From NCBI GenBank assembly GCA_011033025.1, contig WFMF01000060.1, forward strand, positions 62,001-126,000: DNA of 64,000 nucleotides. Direction: 5' to 3'. Source of the stretch: Beroe forskalii. Its lineage: Eukaryota > Ctenophora > Nuda > Beroida > Beroidae. Positions 30,601 to 41,284 of this stretch are shown here, in pieces. Numbering within the stretch: position 1 is the first letter of the stretch; the number at the start of each line of letters is the position of its first letter. The notes below the pieces were generated by a model. It made no database searches, was not told the origin of the DNA, and was given only the letters and a program-made list of their open reading frames with translations. Made by a program: the position numbers and the translations under genes.

Positions 30601-33600
30601 CATTCAGTGTGCCTAATGGTAAATTCGAATTCTTGCGAATGCCTTTTGGATTAAAAAACTCCCAAGCAACCTTTCAAAGGATAATGGATAGGATGGTTGT
30701 TTCAATTAAGCAGCAGAACATAGGAGATGTGGAAGCTTATGTGGATAACATTATAATTGCATCAGAAACCTTCCAAAAACACATATCAGCACTGGAAAAG
30801 GTAGTAAAATGGCTATCAGACAGCAATATGTCCCCTTAGAAGATAAATGTCAGTTGGGCTTTAAAGAAATCAGTTTGTTAGGTTACATTGTGAATGGAAA
30901 TGAAACCAAGCCAGACCCCAATAATGTTGAAAAAATAAAAAACTTTCCTTGTCCAAAAACTAAAAAACAGATCCAAAAGATTTATGGGGAGCAAATTTCA
31001 ACAGAAAATTTATAAAGAACTTTTCAGAAATAGCCAAACCATTAACAGCAGTGTTGTCAGAAAAAGTTAAGTTCACATGGGAGGATGATCAACAAAAAGC
31101 TTTTGAAAAGTTAAAGAAAATGATTTGTGACACCTAAATTGCATTTGCCAGACTGGAAAAAGCCATTCTGTATAGAAACAGGCAGCTTCAAAAGTTGCTG
31201 TAGGAGCAGTTCTATTTCCAATTGTCAGATGGTGGAGACAAGCTTCCCATTGGGTATCATTCTCGTACTCTATCAGGAAACAGGGGGCATATTTGGAGTG
31301 CAACGGAAAAAGAACTTTTTGCAATTCTAGATGCTACCCGAAAGTGGAGAAATTACTGTGCTAACAAGATATTCATTTACTCTGACCACAAACCACTGCA
31401 ATATACAAAGAATATGAAAGACCCTCGTGGAAAAATAGCAAGATGGATAACTGAGCTAAGTGAACTTGAATATGAGATAAAATACATCAAAGGAGACAAT
31501 AATGGAGCAGCGGATGCACTTAGCAGGATAGAGATGCCCGAAGCAGGTAATTGTTTGAGAAGAAGATGCAATATTTCATGTGAATGAATATCAGACATAA
31601 ATTCTATTAAAGACCACCAGAAAAAAGATGCTCATATGAAAAAGGCTTTTGAATTGTTAAGTGCAAATAAGAAAATTCGGAAAGGGCCATTGAAAAATGT
31701 CTGGGGTCTCAGAGTTGAAAATGGGTTGCTAATGAAGTTTAAGAAAATACTTGTCCCCAAATCTCTAACAGAGAAGATAGTGCATGAATACCATGGACAA
31801 TACCACAATGGTATTGACAATACAGTAATGCTTATCAAAAAAAGATTCTGGTGGAGAGGTCTAGCCCAGCAAGTCGAGCAAATTGTAAGCCAATGCAATG
31901 CCTGTAGTCAATGTAAAAATACAAAAAACCCTAGGGCCGAGTTGCAAATACCTGAAGAACCAGAGCCAAGAGAGTGTATAGCTATGGATGCAGGTGATAT
32001 GCCCAAAACAACACAAAATGAAGTTGGATTTTTATTAATTGTTGACTTAGCCACTCGATTCATCACAGCCACTCCATTCAAGAATCAAACTGCAACAGTG
32101 CTGAAAGGAATAGTTTGGACTAAAGTGGATTAGTACATTTGGTGTACAGTTGATTTAAAATCTGACCAAGCTAAGAACATGGATGGTAAAGTGGTCAATG
32201 AGCTTTGTAGTAGTCTTAATATCAAGAAAAGTAGATCTTCTCCTTACCACCCTGAGGGAATGGTTTAGCGGAGCGATCAGTGTCAAAAATAAAATCTATG
32301 ATCAGTGTTATGTGTGAGGATCGAGGTATACCAGTGACTGAGTGGACAAGTATCATTGATGAAGTAGTCCTTGCAAATAATTGTTCCCACAATAGATCCC
32401 TAAAGTGCTCACCATTTGAGTTTATGTTTGGTAACAACCTGGTCGACTACCTATTGACAATTTCATGGCAATTAAGAACACTGGGGAAAAAGTGGATTCA
32501 GCTATTTTGAATCAATATGCAAAAGACAATGTTCTAGAAGCTAAATGCCAATACAAAGAACACTATATGATTCAAAAGCAATTATTAATTCATTCACAGA
32601 GGGTCAAGAAGTATTGCTCAAACGGAATTTCGGAAAATATCCTAAAATTGCACCCAATTGGATCAAAGGACCTTACCATATTGTTGGGAGGAAAGGTGAA
32701 GTAAACTATTGGATTCGTAATGGAGAGGTAGATTAAAACTGTTGCATCATAACAATATAAAACCTTTGTTGAAGATGTGAAAGCACAAAACACACATCAG
32801 TTAGGGCAAAACCAATCCCAAAAATAATAGTGTTTGTTACAGAATCTGATGAAGAGGAATTAGTGGAAGGGTGCAATAATAGGGTTGGTTACGAATCAGA
32901 TGAAGAGGAATCAGAGGAAGGAGGTAATACTGCAAATCAGCAGCTTCATGACCGCATGGACAAAAATGCATTTTCAAGTCTAGTTTTTCAGCAAGCAAGC
33001 TCAAGTTATCAGAATGGTGAAAATGAAAACAATGTGGCATCAGTTGTGACCAGATCAGGTCGGGTCAGTAAACCTGTGGAAAAATTTCAAGCAAATTCAT
33101 GAATTGTAATGCTCATAATCAAAATTGAAATAAATTTTGAATTTTTAACTGGAATCTATTATATTTGTAACTAATTTATTATTTATATTAATCATATTAT
33201 ATATGATTTTAATTTATTGCTATCTCATTCATGATCTGAGATTTACTTTCACCTGAATATTTGATTTGGGATTGAATTAAACTTTTATCAGCTGATGTAT
33301 GTTATAAGGTATTATATTCTTGAGAATATTTAAATTTTTAACATTTACTCAGATATTAAATATATTATTATTGTATTCTATTGATAATCTTTGGAGCCAG
33401 GAGCCACTACTTGATATACTAAAATAATATTTTTTTGTGGGGGAGTAATGTCGCAGTATATATTTACACTTTGACTATTGCTATAAATATATCTGCTTTT
33501 TATTATACTAATATTCTGATACTCTGATATTACTTTGATTGATTGAACATGATGTTTTATATGCTAATATTGAGATTTACATAACTCACTTAATCATAAC

Positions 33601-36600
33601 TTTCTGTAGGAAGTTCTGTATTTAAAGGCCTTGGCTCCTGGGGGTGATAGTTCTGTTTTCCCAATCACTCTTATTATTCAATATCATTTGTGTGTATCAT
33701 TGCCTCAACTGATTGCTATTTAGGAGCCGACAGTAGAATTAGTAAAGGAAATGTTAAAGTGCAGAATTTATTTAAGAAATTTTTCACAAATAGGGTTGTT
33801 GGTTTTTGGAATAAGCTTCCCAATGAGGTTAAGCTATCGAAATCAGTTAACGATTTTAAAGTTGGCTTAGAGGAATTTAAGCAGAAGAATAAGAATAGCA
33901 TGGGAAGTGGAAATTTTTGGGAAGTATCCGATGAAGTATTGTCAAAAATAGAGGGTCCAAGCTATTTAGAAAATAAAGCCCGACAGAATAAGTATCTAAT
34001 GGATAATCCTTTCGCTGCAAAGAAAAAGTTCATAAATTTATATTCAACAGGGCTTTATACTGGATAGTAAGAAAGGAATAATTTGGACATTATTAATTTA
34101 GATAAGTTGATTTTTCGTAAGACTAAAGGAGAAGAGTATTTTAGATGATTATTGTCATAATATATTTGATTTGATTTGATTTGACACTAGGCAAATGAGT
34201 TAGATAGTTATATCTGATAGTCAAGGGAAGGCTTTATAAAGCCCTGTGGTTAACATACAAAAATATTCATATCATATACTCGACCATACCATTCATGAAA
34301 CGGGTCAGCATGTTTCCATGATCCATGTTGCAACCAATTAAAACACGAGGTTATTCGTCTTTACTTTAAAGGGGTTCTCTGGTATAGAATTGACTTTACA
34401 TGAAATAGAAATCATTATGATTTTATCATATCTCACCTTACATGTAATAAAATGTTGAAATCCCCATCCCTCTATCTTTATTATTTCGCGAGTTATTGTG
34501 GTTTAAAAATTTAGCGCGGTGACGTCACTCCAGCACCAACATGTTGTCGCGCAGTGTTATATTACAGGTGAAACAGCTTATTGTACTATTGTAGTGGGAA
34601 ATAGGTGTGAAATCTAGTGAAATTGTTCAGCTTTTAGCATGCTTATATAGTATTTCATCCTAGTTCATGGACCGAATTTACTACATTCACCTTAGGTTTT
34701 GGATGATTTTCCAAATTATACATTTTGAAGCGGTTTTATTCATCATGATTGACTAAATATGATAATTGATACTATTACTACGTACAAATCATTAATGCAT
34801 ATTCACAGTAATATTAACATAGGTATAGTAACGCACTTTTACATGGACAATGAACAGTGAAAAGATATCAGAGTTAACCAAATAGTCTTATGAACTGTTG
34901 CTGGAATCCAGATTCCGGACTGATGTTAGAGGGAACTGTTGTCAGAGTTTACACTCTTGTTTGAATGGTTGTTGGAATCCAGACTGGTGTCAAAATGAAC
35001 TTTTGTCATTTGAGTGAACACTGATCCCTTGTTGGAACTTTGGAATCCGGACTTGAGTCAGAGTGAACTGTTGTCAGAGCAACTGAGTGAACACTGAAGG
35101 TTGTTGGAATCCAGACTGGTGTCAGGGTGAATTAGTGTCAGAGTCACTCTCGCACTTATTCACTCTGGCACCAGTCGGAAGTCCAACACTGAACTGATGT
35201 TGGAATCAGGAATGGTGTCAGAGTGATCAGTGAATTGGTGTCCGAGTGATCACTGTAAAGCTGTTGTTTGAATCCAGACTAGTGTCAGATTGAATTGATG
35301 TTTGAGTAGACTGGCGTCAGTCAGAAAACAACGCAAACTCGGCCTCGGCTAAGAACTTGAACTCGGTCGTTTACTGTTGTTAGAGTGAACTGGTGTTAGA
35401 AGAAGCAGAGAACCAACTTCGGAATCGGCTAGAATGGGAATTAATAAAGATTCAGAGTGAACATGTACTAAAGTCGGTAAGATTAGACCGGAGTGGACTT
35501 GTGTCAGAGTATAAAACTTGTTTAAACCGGGACTATTTTCATGAGTTCATGAGCCAGAGTGTTTGGTGTTAGAGAAGACAGGTCCTACATTGCACTCTTT
35601 TAAGAACTGAAACTTGTCAAAACTTGTTAAAAAGTGAATTTTAGTCGGACTGAACAGTTGTCAAAATATAATTGAACTGGTCGACCGGTATTCCGGTGAG
35701 AAGGAACTTAGAGTAAATTGCTACTGAAGAGTGACGAGATTCACTTTCAGAATGAACTGAAGTCAGATCAAATAAGGGGGTGAGTGAAGGTATCTCGGAG
35801 TTAGCTGATGCCTTAAAGTACTGATTTCACAATGAAAACTGTCAGAATTTACTGCAGGCAAGATGGGCTCATTTCCCATCCTATTGTCCCAAAAAGAATG
35901 CATAAATAGTTGAGTGTATCAATTAACTAACATATCTAATCAGCAAACAATCATTTAAAAAGAAAATAAGAAAACTAAAAGTGAAGCAAACAATAAAAGT
36001 AATGTGGAAAATACCAATTTTATCACGTATTTTAATAGCGCGCATAGCAGTCAGTTGCGGTCTGGTGCAGTAGTGACGTCATCGCGCCGTAACATAAAGG
36101 TGCGATATCTCGCGATAGGAGGCACCTAGAAACATGGGAATTTCACCATGATTATTGTTACAGAAATAATTAATAAATTGGATCATGAAAAATAGCACTT
36201 TTTCTGGAGCAGAGAACCCCTTTAAGTTTCATGGGTAAATTCATACCCAATCGTCAGAAGACAAATAACATGAAAATAGTGGCAAAATGATCCTGATCAA
36301 CTCCTTTATAAAATCCATCGTTCAAGTTCAGCAATAAATCGAAATAAAAGATTCGTTTTTAAAAAGCCCATTAACATTTAAGCGTTCTATGTACAAATCG
36401 GCCGTTTTCCCTTATAAGAAGTGTGCTATAAGCTATATTTGTAGACCGTAAATTTTCCTATGTATCTATCTAGTATCTTAGCAATAATCACATGTTGAAT
36501 ATGATTCTTTAGTATTTAGCCATTTAATCGGATTATATGTTATAAATGAAAAAAAGAAGAAGTAACCAAGTAAAAAAATTCTCCCACAGGTGTGGAACTT

Positions 36601-39600
36601 CAAGCCCCAAATGCGAGCCTATCGTTTCCTGGGTCACAAGGACGCCGTGATGTCCCTGAAGTTCAGTCCGTCCGGTCACCTGCTAGCGTCCGCGTCACGT
36701 GACAGGACCATCAGGCTGTGGATTCCCTCGGTGAAGGGGGAATCCACGGTGTTCAAGGCTCACACCAACACTGTGAGGTGTGTGGACTTCTCGGCGGACG
36801 GGCAGTCTCTCCTCTCCTCCTCAGACGATAAAACCATCAAACTGTGGACGGTTCATCGCCAGAAGTTCCAGGTATGTGAACTATGTGATGAACTAAATAG
36901 GTTACCGAACTCATACGGGATGGGTTTTCATTGAACTATTCATGTTGAATATCTGTTCCTGTCGCATCGTAAGTTTATCTTATCTCAACGTTTTATTTAT
37001 CTTTATGCAGGCATCCTTGAATGGACACGTGAACTGGGTGAAGACAGCTAAGTTTGCCTCCGATGGTCGTCTGGTTGCGTCTGGCAGTGACGATAAGTCC
37101 CTAAAGATTTGGGATCTTTCCAGCAAAGAATGTATCCACACATTCTTTGAGCATTCTGGCTTCATCAACGATGTGAGTCGAATTCAATTTTAATTTTTAC
37201 TGTCTAACCGCCTTGATTATTGAAAATACTGAATAACTCAAGAGGTCGGAGTTTAAACGAATAACAATGAATTAGTTGACAATTGTCGTTGAATTAATCT
37301 TGATAATTTGTACCCAGGTCGAGTTCCACCCGAACGCTACATGCGTTGCTTCAGCTAACTCTGATTGTTCTGTGAAGCTTTGGGACCTGCGTATGAACAA
37401 GCTGCTGCAGCACTACCAGGCACATGGCTCCACTGTTAACAGCGTCTCCTTCCACCCCTCAGGTACCCAGACGACGATGATCAAACGTGGTTACATGATT
37501 ATATGACGTGAAAGCTTCTGATCAAAATAATTATCTTTTGACTGTACAATGGATTAGGTTTGGTATAATCAACAAGAAACTTAGGAACCAAGTAATTAGA
37601 GCTACCCAACCATGATTCCCTTAATTAATAAACCTCTTCTTGACTCTGACCTTGTTAATCAGGTAACTTCTTGCTGACGGCCAGCAGCGACTCTACTCTT
37701 AAAATAATGGATCTGATTGAAGGCCGGCTGTTCTACACTCTGCACGGGCACAAGGGCCCTGCCACTGCAGCCGCTTTCTCAGCCACTGGAGAGTACTTTG
37801 CTAGTGGTGGTGCAGATGAACAGGTTTGTCAGATGCAATGCAGCCCAATTTAAGAATTTATAATACTCTACCTACTGTGCAGAAATTGTGTGCAATTGAA
37901 TATTGTCAGATGTATACCGTGTATTGTGTCCATTTATACATTGTTTGGGAACACTGTATACACTGTACAAGTATATAGCCACTTTGCAGTGGAAACAATG
38001 TGTACATATTTTGTACACTGTCAGGCGAGACTTGTACATTTATACATTGTTGGGAAGAGAAACAATAAACATGCATGTGGACAGAGAGCATGAGAAATAT
38101 TTGGTAACTCATGTTTATACTTTTATTAAGTCCTGGCAAGCACTTACTGCAAGCGACAGCTCCTCTTCACTTTCATTGTTTGAGACGTTCTTGTTCAATA
38201 TTTAAAACACGGTAATCAAAATGGAACACATTTTAAATCAGCTGGCCTTTATTTTGTCGATTTTCGCTAAACTTTCGATCTTTAATTTTGGGTCACAGAC
38301 AGTCTTTTGGGAAGGCTTTGACCAACAAGTGTAAACTGCACATCAGATGTACTGGTGTATGTACTCCAAAGTCAAAGAAAGAAGGAAGCATGCATAATCC
38401 TTTGGTGAAGCGAGCATTGAAAGAATGATTTAGATTGAGAGTAGTAGCATTGACAGCATGAGAATTGGGAACGTTAATGGCTGTCCTTGCAAGCAAAGTC
38501 TTGCAAGCACTGCGACTCATGGGACACTGAGAAATGGTGGACCCCCGAATAATATACTTAAACTGTCATGCTAATCTGCGTTCCATATGTTTTGCTGAGA
38601 GGTGCACTTGAGTCAATTGAATTTATAGCTGTTGTTTTGTAGGATAAGGGTGTGTAATACCCGATTCTGCTTTCGCCAACGTTTAAATGCTGTGGCCGGG
38701 GCTATGTTGCGAATACTGGGGCCGGGGCTATGTTGCGAATACTGGGGTATAGCAGGAGTCAAATAGTACGCATTTACCTCTCTTATTGACCCTTATTTAA
38801 TTACTGGGACCAATCATGAGAACCGACTCAACTTGGTCTTGAGAGCCGGTTGAATAAAAAGGTAAACAACTTAAATTTTAGTTTGTGATATTTCTCGAAT
38901 AAATCGATTTAAAATCATAGCCTTGTCAGCGATTTTAACATTTTTCAGAATACAAAAAATGTCCAAAGAGCCGGTATATGAAATGGTTCATTCCCAGAAT
39001 AAGACGATTTTTGTTTTAAAATCCGGTTAAATCATATCTTACATGACACTCGTACTGTATTATAGATAGCTATCGCTCACAGGTGATGGTGTGGAAGACC
39101 AACTTTAAAGGAGATGAGGTTGCCAATGCCGCCCCCAAACCTACTAAGCGGGAACATATCCACAAGATCAAGGACAGCAACGTTCTGAAAGTTGATGCCT
39201 CTACTTGTACGTAACTAGAATATCGGTAACTAGAATATCCAATTGTTAGAATATCAACTTGGAATGAGGAGTTAGGACATCCCACATAACATCTGTATCT
39301 AGAATATAAGTGACCAACACATTTTTTCTGATATGAATAAAGCAAGAATTCCTTTGTATTTTTGCATAGTGCGAAGTCTTTTTTACATCATTGTTTTGTG
39401 GATTACTTTGATTTTCAGTACTAAATGTCTCACTAGAGTTTTGTGAAGTCATGCCACTCCATAATCGCCTATTCCTTCTCTCGCTCCCTCTCTGTGAATC
39501 TTCCCGCGCTGACCCTCTCCCCTCTCAGTTGAGCAAGGTAAGGAAGTGTCCGTGTTAGCTCAGCCCAAGGACTGCTCAGAGCCTCCCAGTGAGCCTGTAA

Positions 39601-40238
39601 ATGTGGGTCCTGCCCTCTTTAACCTGCCTTCTAACCAGAGCAATCAGATAGACAGACACACAGCAGGACCGGATAATGACGGCATATTCACTTCAAACGC
39701 AACGTTAGTCCACTTTTAACGAGTTCTTAGTATCTAGTTTTTCAACATTGCTTTCTTGATATGACAGCACCACAATCTATTGCTTAATCAGTCAGGAAAT
39801 ATTTTTTCAATACGGCAATACTAAAGATAAATAAGCGCTGTCTACAGAGATTGGGCAACCCTTGAAATAACCCCGTGGTTTTTGCAAAACCCGAGTTGAA
39901 CCCCAAATCTTAAACCTTTAACTACCAGTAAAACCCCGTTTGAACCCGCTTCTTATCTCTTCTAAAGTTCTAACAACCCCATGTTTTTAGCACGATCCCT
40001 TCAGAACCCCAATCTTAAACCTTCCAATCACCCCATGTTTTTCAGCACGACCCCACTAGAACCCCAATCCATACCACCGCAACTAGCAGCAACTTTGGAA
40101 CACATGGTAGGACAGTTGGATGTGCTGACTCAAACTGTCAGCATTCTGGAGCAACGCCTGACTATGACAGAAAACAAACTAAAGGAATGTCTTGATAACC
40201 AACAAATGATTTCCCTGCAGATTAAACCTAATGATTGA
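27649..40238 (+). CDS. POC1: POC1 centriolar WD40 protein (eight coding exons)
   Basis: Exons: 27649-27789, 36590-36871, 37011-37172, 37318-37462, 37663-37823, 39083-39206, 39529-39703 and 40046-40238. All have GT donors, AG acceptors and matching phases. The product opens with [14 protein letters not shown] and has seven WD40 repeats (for example [20 protein letters not shown] and [16 protein letters not shown]). After a low-complexity linker it ends in the POC1 helix [23 protein letters not shown]1 binds the centriole and basal-body inner scaffold and stabilises triplet microtubules; vertebrates have POC1A and POC1B, and this single gene is not assigned to either. Intron 1 is 8.8 kb and packed with transposons, while the other introns are 0.1-1.3 kb. 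Exon 8 has a duplicated acceptor region upstream. The donor of exon 7 is AAC|GTTAGT. Confidence 0.93.
27880..28590 (+). mobile_element. LINE reverse transcriptase fragment, left part (split by LTR element)
   Basis: An open frame encodes the last half of a non-LTR reverse transcriptase: INDLPDDI, then the catalytic FADDLKL, then CKILHVS, KDLGV and [18 protein letters not shown]. These are typical of jockey/CR1-type elements. The 5' part (endonuclease and early RT) is missing, the usual 5' truncation. The frame runs into the LTR element at 28591 and resumes after it. Confidence 0.85.
28901..29751 (+). pseudogene. gag of the Ty3/gypsy element (frameshifted)
   Basis: The first ATG after the left LTR is at 28901. 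A capsid-like frame runs to 29476 and the frame changes around 29455-29476. The second frame encodes two zinc knuckles of CX2CX4HX4C form (starting CYSCLGYNH and CSYCKKVGH), the nucleic-acid binding part of Gag. A basic tail ends at 29751. Confidence 0.85.
29752..33102 (+). pseudogene. pol of the Ty3/gypsy element (multiple breaks)
   Basis: The protease motif LFDSGA lies near 29800-29820. RT frames at 29944-30654 and 30561-30839 carry [19 protein letters not shown] and YVDN. Connection/RNase H is at 30809-31587 ([14 protein letters not shown]). Integrase is at 31636 onward, with an HHCC zinc site ([15 protein letters not shown]). The integrase core continues in other frames to about 32510. 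The C-terminus, 32830-33102, ends TRSGRVSKP. At least six frame changes or stops separate these pieces, so no intact polyprotein is encoded. Confidence 0.85.
33733..34186 (+). mobile_element. LINE right part with 3' tail
   Basis: The LINE frame resumes after the LTR element ([20 protein letters not shown], then [10 protein letters not shown]) and ends at 34067. The 3' end is a TTTGA microsatellite at about 34159-34186, as in jockey/CR1-like elements that end in short repeats. Removing the LTR element and one GTAG rejoins the LINE frame without a break. Confidence 0.85.
34370..36221. mobile_element. piggyBac-like non-autonomous element flanked by TTAA
   Basis: The termini are AGGGGTTCTCTG and its inverse, flanked by TTAA at 34366-34369 and 36222-36225, the target duplication of piggyBac elements. 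Arms of about 180 bp are alike in inverted orientation and include a GACGTCACT block (about 34522 and 36073). The interior (about 34890-35800) is a degenerate array of GTTGGAATCCAGACTGGTGT and GTCAGAGTGAACTG words. No transposase frame is present. Confidence 0.85.
34890..35800. repeat. Degenerate internal array of the TTAA element
   Basis: Words such as GGAATCCAGACTGGTGTCAG and GTCAGAGTGAACTG recur irregularly about every 40-60 bases, becoming weaker toward the right. They lie wholly inside the TTAA-flanked element. Confidence 0.75.
38695..38746. repeat. Two exact 26-bp copies in POC1 intron 5
   Basis: The unit starts GCCGGGGCTATGTTGCGAAT. Two adjacent exact copies imply a very recent duplication. 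The rest of this 1.26-kb intron is AT-rich with short repeats of ATTTATACATTGTT. Confidence 0.85.
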
Positions 40239-41284
40239 GACTTTGTGGGTTAAGTTTAGTAACTTATTGTACATAATATCTGCATGTAGCTAAAAGTAAT
40301 CAATCAACTTCCACTGATTTAACTATTTGAAAATTCAGTGCTGTTTTTATTCTTTTTCCGCTAGAAAATGTCACTGCACTGTGTTGGGCCCAAAAATTCA
40401 TTAAGCATATTTTGGGCAACGACAACCTACATAATAATCTGCTTTTGGAAGAATGTATATTCAAATATAAAAGTACCTATTTAGGTTCTGCCATGGCCGG
40501 CCATGGCGTTTTAAACTTTAGAATTATCTTTGCCTGGACGAAAACTAACTTTTTAATTTGAGCACCATTTGACCTTTCGTCTGGAATGTTATACTAGGTA
40601 CATTTCATTGCAGAACTTACTTGGACTATAGATTTCTTGTACAGCGTTTTTATTTTTTTCATTATTAATGTATTGATTATTTTACATCACATTTCGTGTT
40701 GATTGCGGAACTCTGTGAATTTAATTGTTAATTCTAACTTTTGACCATCATGCTATTTGTCTATTGTATAAATTTTCTGTTTGTAATCTGCTTTTAATTC
40801 TTTCAGAATTCTAGTATTTCACAATAACTTTCCCACTGAGGAAATGGCAACATTAGAACTCTAGAAGAAGGCCCAAAAAGTAAGTTCATTTCGATTTTCA
40901 TACGAGTTTTTCATCTTTGACTATAATTTTTATCCATTTTATCCGTTATGGTGGTATGTTTACCGTTTAACTATTAAGTGGAATTCAAACCATACTGCAG
41001 TGCATTTGTCTTTCGCGCCAATTTAACGGCTGCGCACTTAGGTACTAGCAACAAATCGCAAAATCTAAGCAGAGAAGACCTTAACTCCCACAGTTACTGT
41101 AGCATTTTGGTGGCGCGCAGCGCGCGCCCTTCCAACTGCCACCATATGGTTGTTCAAATTTTAACTTCTTATTAGAAAAGTTCGGACAGTGTATGGTAAA
41201 TAATTTGATTGGTGACTGATCTGCTAACTTTCAGAACGATTAAAAAGATGAACAGACACCTCAAGTGAAGCAGATCAAGCTGAA
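40239..41284. other. POC1 to STIL-like spacer with probable 5' UTR exons
   Basis: Good splice signals suggest a non-coding exon at 40807-40880 (acceptor TTCTTTCAG, donor AAAAAGTAAGTT). A second exon opens after CTAACTTTCAG at about 41234 and holds the start codon of the next gene. The first 550 bases show nothing else. Confidence 0.4.

Larger units (their letters stand above)
28591..33732 (+). mobile_element. Ty3/gypsy LTR retrotransposon inserted in the LINE
   Basis: The 284-bp LTRs (28591-28874 and 33449-33732) start TGTCGCAG and end GCCGACA. They look identical by eye, and GTAG is duplicated on both sides (28587-28590 and 33733-33736). A purine tract GTGGGGGAG precedes the right LTR. The order is gag, protease, RT, RNase H, integrase, which defines Ty3/gypsy. 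The internal frames are broken many times, and the RT catalytic box reads YVDN instead of YVDD, so this copy cannot be autonomous as read. Matching LTRs imply a young insertion. Confidence 0.93.
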
